64,000 bases of DNA from Panicum virgatum (lineage: Eukaryota; Streptophyta; Magnoliopsida; Poales; Poaceae), in contig NC_053143.1 of assembly GCF_016808335.1 (NCBI RefSeq), positions 62,001-126,000 of the forward strand. Direction: 5' to 3'. Below the pieces are notes generated by a model. That model ran no database searches, was not told the DNA's origin, and saw nothing but the letters and a program-made list of their open reading frames with translations. Position numbers and translations under genes: made by a program. Shown here piece after piece: positions 36,366 through 46,316 of the stretch. The stretch's first letter is position 1; the number at the start of each line of letters is the position of its first letter.

Positions 36366-36726
36366 ATCTGTACATCACCAAATACCTATCGAGTCATACT
36401 TTTACTTCACTACATTATTCAATCATCCGTACAAACTAAGTACGAATTTTAACTACAACATATAAGTATTCATAACTACATGATAACACTCAAATTCTAT
36501 ACTGCATATCCGAAATTCTAGTCTAAATCATAACTAATTTATAAACACGTCTCTAATAGTACTGCAATTGTAATAATAAACGCGTAATCTTAATTTCCTA
36601 AACTAATTTACTACTACGTAACTAAGATATCCTTAAACTCCTACTTAAATGGTTCTACTATAGCACTAATTAAATTTAATTACTCTACAATAGCAATGAA
36701 AAAATATATAAGTTAAATATAATTAC

Positions 36727-37080
36727 CTACAGATCACAAGTGCGTAATCCGGCAGGGCTTCGCCGCTTCCCTTCTCCTCACCCCTCTCTTTTTTTTTCTA
36801 GATTTTTGGTGGAATTTTTGGGCTCAAATGAGGAGGGAATGGGGGTGGAGGCCTTATATAGAGCGGGGGACCCTGTCGCCCGTTGGGGGGGGGGGGGGGG
36901 GGCGACCGGCCCCCCCTGCCGCCGAGTCCCCGCGCTGCGCTGCCCAGGGACTTGTTTGTAATTTTTTTTTACCAAAAAGGCCTGTCGCCGCCTGCCTGGG
37001 CTACAGGGACCCATTTTCGCAATTTCCTGAAACGGCCACATATTTTTGAAATTTTGATTTTTTTTAATATAAAAATGAAG
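36727..37080 (-). repeat. Right TIR with promoter and splice donor
   Basis: On the minus strand: GGGTCCCTG..., a TATATAAGG box, leader, and GATCTGTAG followed by GTAATT (donor at 36726). An intron to the acceptor before 36365 would feed the MURA gene. It contains an uninterrupted run of about 20 G (36885-36902). Confidence 0.75.
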
Positions 37081-38172
37081 CTCCAAATAGGATAAAATGG
37101 CCTCAGCACAATGTCATCCTTGTTGCCGCGCGGGCTTTCGGAGGCCCACGCGCGGTTTGGGGAGGCGGGGGATAGGGATAGCCGCGCTAGGTTTGCAGCC
37201 ACCCATGTCGCCCCCGGGAGGGCGACGTGGTGATGCTTGGCTCAGAATCTCTTAATAAGCCAAGTGTGGAGGAATGTCTATTTTGATGAGTGAGCCCCGG
37301 CGCCACATATAGTTGAGTTAGTTGTAGGCACACAACATTCAAAGAGAAGGTGCTGCTGCCCAGTCTCGCTCTCTTTATTTACGACCAGAGACAACTGAGA
37401 TCTTCCAAGTTCTGCCTCTTGGCTAGATTTTTTTATATACTAATATGTGTTGGCGCAAATATCTGATGGATGGATGCGCGAATAATTCAGCCTCAGCTAC
37501 ACTCCCATGCATTGGCATTGTATGCTTTCCCATTTCCCGGCCCCAATATAATGCGCACTCGCTCTCTCCTCTCCAACTGTCGCCTGTCTGACCGGGTAAC
37601 AGTTTGTCTCCCTAGCGAAGCAAAGCCTGGCGCAGTTCCAAACGAAGTCGTCGCTCCAGAACCCAAGAAAATTAAGTGGACGTCAGGGCAGACATGCACT
37701 GCTTCGTTCTGCTGCTGCTGCTTCTTCTTCGATGCATGCATACGCGACACTAGAATACATTAATGGAGAACGAAAGAGAGGACGGCGAGGGGTCAGAGGA
37801 ATGTAATGGAAGAGATGGATCGAGCCCTAGGTGAAGCTTGCATTGTTGCCAGCAGGTCAGCTCAGCTAGCTGGTACTGGTCGATAGGCCAGCCAGCCGGC
37901 CTGGCCGGGAACCCAACTTCCATGCATGCTAGTATATGAATGAATGATCGAGTGACTGAATCTGCACGACGGGTCACTAGCATAGCTTGCTTGCTCTGAT
38001 CCATCACACGTACTTGCTTGTACACATACAGTGCCCCTGCACGAGCAGCTACCCATATCAAACTAACGGCGATTGAAACCATTTTAATTTATTTCCATGT
38101 CACATTATTGAGACTATATATTTGTGAAATATCTTGCCCTGTCGGCCATGTGATGATCTTGTGCCCGACTGG
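37081..38172. other. Intergenic, nothing recognised
   Basis: No open frame with a known motif and no repeat pair found. Confidence 0.5.
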
Positions 38173-38175
38173 TGG

Positions 38176-39358
38176 CACTACCGGAAGATGGTAGTTTGCC
38201 GTGTGTGCACAGGTTTGCCGTGTGCACAAAATTAGGCACATGGCAAAGGATCTTTTTGCCGTGTGCCGCCCGCGAAACACACGGCAAAAACAAAAACACA
38301 CGACAAAGTATTTTTGCCGTGTGCCGGATCTATAACACACGGCAAACCAGCCAATCCTGGTACTTATCCTCTCCTGTCTCCTCACACCGACCGCGCGCCG
38401 CACACAACCCCCACACCACACGCCGTTCGCCACCCCTCCCTCCCCTCCGGCGCGCGCCCCTCCATCCATGCCGGCCGCGCGTCCCACCCTCCCTCCAGCG
38501 CGGCCAAAGCAGCGCTGCTCCCTCCCTCCAGCGCGGCCGATGTGGCGCTCCTCCCTCCCTCCGGCGCGGCACAGGCGGCGCCCCGCCCTCTCTCCACCCT
38601 CCCACTGTTGCCCCTCCCCTCCCCCCTCCGCTTGCCCCTCTTCTGCTTGTGAGGAGCGGCAGCGACTCGAGCGGGGGGCTAGGTGCGGTGGAGGGCGGCC
38701 ATGGCATGGCGGTGACTTGAGCGTGAGTAGATCCGGCGGCACGGTGGCAATGGCACGTCCTCGGAGCACCAGATCTGGTGAGTCCCTCGAGCTCTCCCCC
38801 TCTATTCCTCTGTTGCTAGGCCATCGGCGGCGCGACGGCCTCCCGGGTCCTCCCCTCTAGATCCGGCGAGGGTAGAGGTCTAGAGGGGTGGCTCGGCTAG
38901 CGGTGGTGGTGGGCGAGCTAGGCTGGCGGTGCGAGGCGGCGGCGACGGCCGGTGGCGGTCGCGGCGGCGGTGCGGTGGTGGTGGGCAGGCTCGGCCGGCA
39001 GTGCTGGGCGAGCTAGGCCGGCGGTGCGGGGCGGCGGCGACGGCCGGTGGTGGTGGCGGCGGTGGCGTGGTGGTGGCAGCGGCGGATGTGGTGGTTATTT
39101 TATTTATTCCGAAATTGTTTGCCGAGTGCCACTTAATTAAACACAGTGCAAACCATTTGCCGTGTACCCGATAAAAGGCACACATCAAACCTTTTACCGT
39201 GTGCCCGATAAAAGGCACACGGCAAAGAAGCTTTTTGCCGACGTTTGTACGCCGTGAGCCCTTTGCCGTGTGTTACACACGGCAAAGGGTTTGCCGTGTG
39301 TTTATCGGGCTTTGCCGTGTGCAACAGGCACACGGCAAAACCCCTGTCTCCCGTAGTG
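38176..39358. mobile_element. Non-autonomous CACTA (En/Spm-like) element
   Basis: 1183 bp, ends CACTACCGGAAG and CTCCCGTAGTG, with exact 3-bp target duplication TGG (38173-38175 and 39359-39361). Subterminal regions (38185-38350 and 39120-39345) are packed with TTTGCCGTGTG in both orientations, the binding-site pattern of CACTA elements. The interior is GC-rich, low-complexity sequence (CTCCCTCCAGCGCGGCC repeats, GGCGGTGG repeats) with no transposase. The same subterminal motif and left terminus occur in the larger CACTA at 46317. Confidence 0.93.
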
Positions 39359-39361
39359 TGG

Positions 39362-41368
39362 TCAACGTCCAACCCTTGTAACCATTGGTAATACTATGAC
39401 CGTACGTCGGCTATTTAGATAGTTCCCAACTGCTAGTTGCCCATCCATCTCGTGCTTGCTGTTGGTCATCATCAGGTGAGGTTTAGCTAGTAGTATGCAA
39501 GTATACGTAGGACGGAGGCAAAAGAGCAACAAGAGAGAATATACAAGGAACGAAGTATATAGTTCCTCCCTCTCATCATCACCTTATGATGTGGTACCCA
39601 ATCAGCAGTTTCATATATACTAGAAATGCTCGTGGCATTGCCGCGTATGGCCATGTTGCTTACAACCTTGGTGTTGCAGAAACTAATTTAGTACTCCGTA
39701 TTGCTTAGCTGAGGCTGTGAATTCATCACTTGTGCAGAACAATATATTTGAACAAGCAGGAGATACATTTGGTAATATGCATCTGAGATGTTGTTCCTTG
39801 GACTACTCAGATTAATTAACGAAACATGAGTATTGGGCTAAGATATAGGTGTCTGAATTTAAATTCAGAACTGAAATAATACCCTCTTTGAGATGTCCTC
39901 ATTGCTGGAATATCATTTTCATTTATATACCACCGACATGCAGAAGTTCCACTGAGGAACTTGTAATCTTCTCGATATATTTTCATGAGTGTGCCCACAA
40001 ATATTGCTATAACATGATGATTCTGGCCAATATCAAAGACTGCCTCAACATCGAATAGAAGAGCTTGTCCTGAAAGTGATAAATCAATTGTGTTTCACCT
40101 GCAAGTAATTAAAAAAATAAGCATGGAAGCTGTATTATCTTTATATACTATATTGGTAGGATAAGCTAGTAATTCATGATAAAACAGGGAAAATTACACT
40201 TTGTAGCTTAAACAATGATGATGCAATATATGTTGTACCTTTTTTTTCACTCCTGGTCTTTGCTTGGGATCAGTTCATGTTGCTAGTTCCTGAAAATACA
40301 TGGCAAGTTTTTGTCACAATAAGTAGTACACAAATTGAAACAATGAAAATCAACATAGCATCTCATATAGTAATCTGACTGGGGTCACCCATCGATAAGC
40401 ATATTTGTGGGATCGAGTTCTTGAACCCCTGTTTTTGTATCGTTTGATAGCAAGCTAGTTCATACATTAAATTGAAGGATTGTGAATTAAAGTGATATGG
40501 TGAAGGAGGAAGCAAGGTCTGAACGCATTAGAAAAAAGGATATGCCATGCCTCCGGCTGGAGATCAATATTAAGAACTACTGCATATGCTGGTGTACTTT
40601 CTTAAAAATTTCTTAAGAGGGAAAGGCAAAGAATTTTGTGCATGGTGTTCCCTAAATGCAGTAATATCTAGAAATCAGGCGTTGCACAAAAATTGGCTCA
40701 TTAATCTAAATCATGACCCATATCATAAATAAGGCCTCCATCTTGGAAGAGTTTGTTAGTACTGGTGGCATCACCAGTTTAGTTATCTGAAAATTTTTAG
40801 CATGCACCAGTTCAGTTATCTGAAATTTTTAGCATGCATGACCCTGTTTAGATGTTCTGCATGTAAAAGAATTTCATAGGTATGTTTGATGCCTAGCCTA
40901 AGAAATCTGGATGAACAATGTCTCAAGCCATATGTAATTGGTGAGTATAACATTTTGTCCTCTTTTGTTATCCAGGTCACTACAGGTACTCATGAAATCA
41001 TCGGCTCTTTACATGAGCAATTGCTGCAAGCTCTAATGACAGGTTAAGATGGGCATGAATCGATCCATCTGATCAGTTCTTCCTACGCAGATCCATGGAG
41101 TACCATGTAAAAGGCTGGGACCTCAAGGCTTCTACTTCAGCTTTCAAGCTAGATGCATACGGTTGCACATCGACATGGCAACTTGTAAGATGCATACAGA
41201 GCAAGCAGAAAGAATGAACTGTAGACCTCTTCTCTCTTTTAGTTAGCCTTACTTATTTCTTCCAATTCCTCAGCTGGAAACAGAACTACCAAAGGGAAGA
41301 AGACAGAAGGCAACAAAGGCGCATACAAAGTAATAGAGGTATGCTGCTTTATTTTCTTCCTTCCTAGC
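39362..41368. other. Intergenic, nothing recognised
   Basis: AT-rich with no substantial open frame. No TIR or LTR pair was seen. Confidence 0.5.
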
Positions 41369-41370
41369 TA

Positions 41371-41627
41371 CTCCCTCCTTCCCTGTTTATAAGTCATACA
41401 CGTATATCAAGATTCAAACCTTGTCATCTTTGACTAATAATTTGACTATTAAATTTTTATTTTTATAATGCAAATTTCATATGATTGGATTCATAATCAA
41501 ATATATTTTACAATGATTATAAGTTTATAATCAAAAGTGATATAATATATGATAAATAAATGGTCAAAGTGTTGTTTAGAAGACCGTGTCATGTTCCACC
41601 ATGCCTTATAAACGGGGAAGGAGGGAG
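41371..41627. mobile_element. Stowaway MITE
   Basis: 257 bp with inverted ends CTCCCTCCTTCCCTGTTTATAAG / CTTATAAACGGGGAAGGAGGGAG (one mismatch) and TA on each side. Classic Stowaway (Tc1/mariner) termini; AT-rich interior. Confidence 0.93.
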
Positions 41628-41694
41628 TAGCTGATCCATGGGCATGTTGCCAAACCCCGACAGCCCCTCGTTGGAGTGGGCAACGGCAGCATCG

Positions 41695-42125
41695 GGGCCG
41701 CGACTGGAACACGTTCGGGCAGTACTTGCGGAAGCACCGGCCGCTGCTGAGCCTGGCGCAGTGAAGCGGCACCCACGTCCTGAAGTTCTTCCGCTACCTG
41801 GACCAGTTCGGCGAGACCAAGCCAGGGTTTTTAATTCCGGTATGAAAAAAAAAATCGGCAATCACCGATAAAGTCGAAATATCGGGATTTTTTATTTTTA
41901 TTTTTATTTTTATTTTTTATTTTTACTTTTTAAATTTTTTTAGTGAAACAAATATTCAAAAAATAAATTTCGTCCGGTAAAAAAATATCGGACCCCGCCG
42001 ATAAAACCGAAATATCGAGTATACCACGAAATTTCAAGCGACATTGTGAACCATGGACCAAGCTGCACGCCGCGGCGTGCCCCTTCTTCGGCCACCCGAA
42101 CCCGCATGCGTTGTGCCTCTTTCCG
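41695..42125 (+). pseudogene. ALOG (LSH/G1-like) domain pseudogene
   Basis: The first half reads [20 protein letters not shown] and, after an in-frame TGA near 41761, SGTHVLKFFRYLDQFG. The second half, after a MITE, resumes with TKLHAAACPFFGHPNPHALC. This is the ALOG/DUF640 DNA-binding domain with its zinc ribbon. Functional ALOG proteins are nuclear regulators of organ boundaries and inflorescence form. The N-terminal helix, the C-terminal part of the domain (the text decays after about 42110) and any nuclear signal are missing. The copy looks like a transposed or degenerate fragment, not a gene with a promoter. Confidence 0.82.
41823..42055. mobile_element. hAT-type MITE inside the ALOG pseudogene
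   Basis: 233 bp with an exact 8-bp target duplication GACCAAGC (41815-41822 and 42056-42063). Termini CAGGGTTTTTAATTCCGG and, from the other end, CATGGTTCACAATGTCGC match imperfectly. The AT-rich core has ATATCGG-type repeats. The 8-bp duplication indicates hAT. Confidence 0.85.
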
Positions 42126-43780
42126 CCGCGCCTCCGCTTGGGCAAGCGCGTATCTGCCGCTGGACCACCGCGCCTCGCCGTGCTCCTCCTTGGCGAGAGC
42201 AGCTCGAGTTGGGGTCGCTGGGTCGCTAGGGATGTCATCCCCGCCGGAGTTGTAGAGGTGGAGGTGGGCTCTAGCGCGGCCAGGTGAGGCGTCGTGAGGT
42301 TCAGGCAGAGGCGAATACAGGGAGGGTCGTGTATGTGAATGTGGGTTGTGGGGAGGCCGGCCTCGAGCCGTCGGGCCACAGGAAGAAGATCGACGCTGTA
42401 GGAATTGCATAGAGAAGAAGATCACTCACCTTTAGTTTGACGAAAGATTTCTTTTGCGTTTGGATTGCGACGGCAGCACGGATGGGGATGGGAACAAATA
42501 GGTGCAGGTAAGGGAAGGGAAGAAGGAAGAGGGGTAAAACGCTTTCTCTTCTGCCTGGGCTGGGATTTCCCAAGGGTTCCGGAAGGCAGTAGAACTGCAC
42601 ACATATACAAGCCACGTTAAAGATTCCGGTGACGTCCGATTTTCATCCAACGCTTGAGGGAAAATAGATGACGTGGCTCAATAGAATGCCCTGGTTTGGT
42701 GCAGGAATCGTAGTTAGAGATGCACAAGTTGTTAGCTAGCTAGGGCTCTCTCTCTCTCTCTCTCCCTCCCCCCCTCTCTCTCTCGTACCATAGGCAGACA
42801 AACATTGAAAGGCTGCTTGTACTGTCGATAGTAAAAAGGAAAGAGATTTGAAGAGCAGGAAATTCAAGGGCCGGCCCGGCCACCATGAATAATGCATTCA
42901 AGTAACCATGAATGCAATGCCAGTAGCAGTGGACAGCAGTTCACAGTTAACGTATATATCCTCACTCTCATCTTCCATTCCTCTTCTTCTACACACATTC
43001 AAGTAACTAGATAGCTAGTGTCTGTCGTCTCGCCCGGCCAGCCATTTACTCCGCTCCCATTCGTCCAAAGTAAGGAAAATTGCAAAAGACCTACCTATAG
43101 GCAAGTAAGGGTTTTCATATTCATATACCCGCACATACATATACATGTCACTCCGAGCTGAGAGTCACATATAGTAGGTCAGCAATGGAAGCCAAATTTG
43201 GAGTGATGAGATGAGTGATCCTTATTAGCAGTGGCCGTAACAAACACCAATCAAGGAAACCCACAAGCAATGGTGATTCAAGCTCTAGGACAAAAAGGTT
43301 GGAGGCACCCAAACAAGCTTTAGTTGGCATGGCAGCACTCTCGGGTGGCATGTTTCGCAGTAGGTTTCTGCGCTATGCGCGGGTGGGGGGAGATCTATGG
43401 GATTGTGATTATTCCATGGAAGAAACTGGTCTGGCCTGAGGGAGGGTAACCTTTTCTTACTGGCTTGCAATCAGGTTTTTGGAAGACGTGGTGTTGTTGT
43501 CTTGAGAACTAATCTTTAACAGTTATACCTACATGATCTTGAATTTGTGCATGCATGGTTACTAAAAAATCGAATAGGGAGTAACAATACTAGAATGAAC
43601 TTATATTATCGAGTTTTAAGGATAAAAATGTATGCCCATTTCTTTGAATTTGTATATAGTAAGTATGCAATACATGTGTGACTTGAGAGCACTTGTGCGC
43701 CCAAGGAAATACGAAGGCCAAAAGCAGACAACTTTTACTTGTAGCAGAGCTTGTAAATTTGGCTCTGCAGCGCCAATTCA
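42126..43780. other. Intergenic with a CT microsatellite
   Basis: Holds a CT-rich repeat at about 42745-42784. No gene recognised. Minus-strand frames at 41930-42425 overlap the ALOG relic and have no known domain. Confidence 0.5.
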
Positions 43781-44459
43781 ATTACTTCGCATGCATGCAT
43801 GCATGGGGCAGTAGTAGTAACACTGTAGCAAGCAGCAGAGCAGGCCTGTGGGCGTGAAGTTGTTGGTGGTCAAAGAAGATCTATCCACTAAAACGTAACT
43901 CTGGCTGTTTTTGATCTGCGCCAATTTGTCTCTCTAGCTCACGTACACACGCTACTAGCTGGCTCTGGAGAGAGGAGAAAGAGAGAGCACGCGCTAGAGA
44001 GAGAGAGCCTTGAAATAAAGGTCGTCGTCATCGATCTTTCTCCTGCCTGCCGGCCCAGCCGGCCTCATCACTCGCTCATCACTGCGTGCAGAGATGCTTT
44101 ATTCCATCTATCACTGCATGTCTGCATGCGATGCGACCAATGGCGGCCATGCATAGCTAGCTGCATGCTGGCTCCATCTGCTATATAAGTGATGGAGGAT
44201 CATCACCACTCTTCCATCTGTCCCAACTACAATCCCATGCATGCATCAATCTCAATCTCTGTCTAGCTAGCAATCCATTCAATATAATTAATTAGCTCAT
44301 GCTGAATGCTGATGCATGCATATAGGATAGCAGCTTGATCTGAGTATAGATCAGTAGTAGCAGCTGCTTGGCCAGCAGGACTAGCTAGTAATAGGATCTA
44401 TCAAGCTAAGATCGATCCATATAGGATAGGTAGCTAGTAGCCAACAATATAATATAATA
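43781..44459 (+). promoter_or_regulatory. WOX3 promoter and leader
   Basis: A TATA box, TATATAAGTG, at 44182-44191 predicts a start near 44215 and a leader of about 245 bases. Upstream are several TGCATGCA (RY-type) runs, notably about 43789-43806, and GA-rich tracts at 43972-44010. Factor binding is not shown by sequence alone. Confidence 0.5.
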
Positions 44460-45284
44460 ATGCCGCAGACGCCGTCGACCCGTTGGTGCCCGACTCCGGA
44501 GCAGCTGATGATCCTGGAGGAGATGTACCGCAGCGGCGTGAGGACGCCCAACGCGGCGGAGATCCAGCAGATCACGGCGCACCTCGCCTACTATGGCCGC
44601 ATCGAGGGCAAGAATGTCTTCTACTGGTTCCAGAACCACAAGGCCCGCGAGCGTCAGCGCCTCCGCCGACGCCTCTGCGCGCGACACCAGCAGCAGTACG
44701 CGCAGCAGCAGCAGGCGGCCGGCGGCAGCAGCGCCGCCGCCGCCGCCGTGCATCCGGCGGTGATGCAGCTGCACCATCACCACCACCACCACCCATACGC
44801 AACCAGCTTCATGCCCCACCCCAACCAGCAGCTGGTATGGTATAATGCATTCTCACTATAGTCACTACTCGATCTAGCTACTTATATTGATCCGTCCGTC
44901 GATCTCTATATATATCAGGGGCAGGGCTACCTGCAGGAGCCGCAGCAGCAGGTGGCGGCGCCCCTTCCAGTTCCGGCGGTGCTGAACCCAGCAGCTGCAG
45001 GGGGCAAGGCTACTGCCGCCGGTGGCTATGGAGGAACAGCTGCTCCGACCCCGATGAGCAATCATCAGCAGCAGCTGGAGGAGTGGGACGCCGCAGAGAC
45101 CATGGAGCACTGCAACGCCACCTGCGGCGCCGCATCCGGCAGCTCCGACGAGGGTCTCCAGCCGCTGCCGCCATGCTGCCGTCGCCCTCTCAAAACCCTG
45201 GACCTCTTCCCCACCAAGAGCACTGGCCTCAGGGACGAGTGCAGCAGCTCCAAATCCTCCTCCTGCTCCACATCCACCAACTAA
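44460..45284 (+). CDS. WOX3: WUSCHEL-related homeobox protein WOX3
   Basis: Two exons, 44460-44834 and 44919-45284, phase-0 GT/AG intron, 246 aa. Residues 4-70 are a WOX homeodomain with the longer loop of the family; recognition helix [14 protein letters not shown] is at 52-65. A Gln-rich stretch and a seven-His run (105-111) follow. The WUS box TLDLFP is at 218-223, and the protein ends in a Ser-rich tail ([13 protein letters not shown]). N terminus, homeodomain and tail match the cereal NARROW SHEATH/NARROW LEAF2/3 (WOX3/PRESSED FLOWER) group, nuclear repressor-type factors that recruit cells at leaf margins and control blade width and lateral organs. WOX3A versus WOX3B orthology is left open. 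Reading straight through the intron hits a stop after 133 codons, so splicing is needed for the WUS box. Confidence 0.92.
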
Positions 45285-46316
45285 ACAAAATTAATTATTT
45301 AGATTCTCATGTCTAGCTCTGATGATCTACTAGTGTGTTCCACTCGGTTTGCAAGGTTAATTATTGATGGACCGCTTCCATTAATAATAATCCATTGCTG
45401 TATTAGCTACTAGCTGCTTTATTTCGTTACTTAAGCTATCAGCATTTAGTCCCAGTAATAAGAGTGGTCATAGGTTTTATTGTGTCATCTTTTGTTGATG
45501 GTCATTCTCGATACTACTTGCATTTACTTCATGAGTCATATATCCTATTTATATTTGTTTACTGGTCCATTACTTGCATTTTCTACTTCTATTTGAGGAT
45601 CTCGTTGTAACTCTAGTGGAGAGCGAGTATTTATATAATCTTTTCACCATTTTTTTAACCTCTGAGGATACTCTTGGCCATCTCCCATGTCCTAGCGCTC
45701 ATGCACGGTGCCACATCCAATTTTGTTTATCAATATTTCACACTTCAATGAAACCCAATTTATATATTTTCTTTATTTATCAATTAGCTAGAAGTTATCA
45801 AAAATATTTTCCTTAAACATCCGGTGGGCAGTTCGGGCTGTTTTTGCGTAGTGGGCCAAGCTAAGGTCAGTCAAGTACTTCCAATAAATAAGCATAATAC
45901 AATTCAATTATAAATAAATAATAACAAATGAAGCAAACCATTACCTCAATTTATTTTTTTCGAGCAAAAAGGTTTTCGAGATGTTATAAAGATGTATTTG
46001 GTGCTCAACGAAATTTAATTTTAGAATTTTTGGAGAATATTTGGGTAATATTTCCTTCCAAAAATTAAATGTACATTTGATGTATGTATGAATAGTACTT
46101 GCATATGCATTTGTTTACAATTTAAATATCTTTTTTGCAATACAATGTGAAGTAATACCAATAAATTGGAAGAAATACATTTAAATTCACAAAAAGGTGT
46201 ATTATTATATAAAAATATAATTAAATTATTTTTATGAACGAACATACTAAACGTAACCAAGGCTATATCAACATTTGATGAAAAAAATGATATGTTTGTT
46301 AATGACCACATTGAAT
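45285..46316. other. WOX3 3' flank
   Basis: AT-rich with no gene or clear element. It ends at the CACTA terminus; the 3-bp duplication there cannot be checked because the other end is outside the window. Confidence 0.5.

Larger units (their letters stand above)
31691..37080 (-). mobile_element. Mutator-like element with MURA and PMD genes
   Basis: About 5.4 kb between inverted terminal regions of 350-430 bp (31691-32124 and 36727-37080). Both contain AATCAAAATTTCAAAAATATGTGG, GTTTCAGGAAATTGCGAAAATGGG and several GGGCGACAGG / CCTGTCGCCC repeats. A TATA-like box follows (CTATTTAAA at about 32012; TATATAAGG on the minus strand near 36857), then a leader containing GAAGCGGCGAAGCCCTGCCG and a splice donor. 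No target duplication was identified; the outer edges have drifted. Inside, on the minus strand, are a broken MURA transposase gene and a plant-mobile-domain gene. Confidence 0.8.

Noticed and set aside
36885..36902. Run of about 20 G as a functional G-quadruplex
   Set aside because: It lies in a GC-rich TIR and homopolymer length is unreliable in assemblies; the partner TIR lacks an equal run.
44460..44861. Unspliced 133-residue WOX protein as the gene product
   Set aside because: A phase-0 donor at 44835 and acceptor at 44918 join to an exon with the WUS box; the read-through lacks it.
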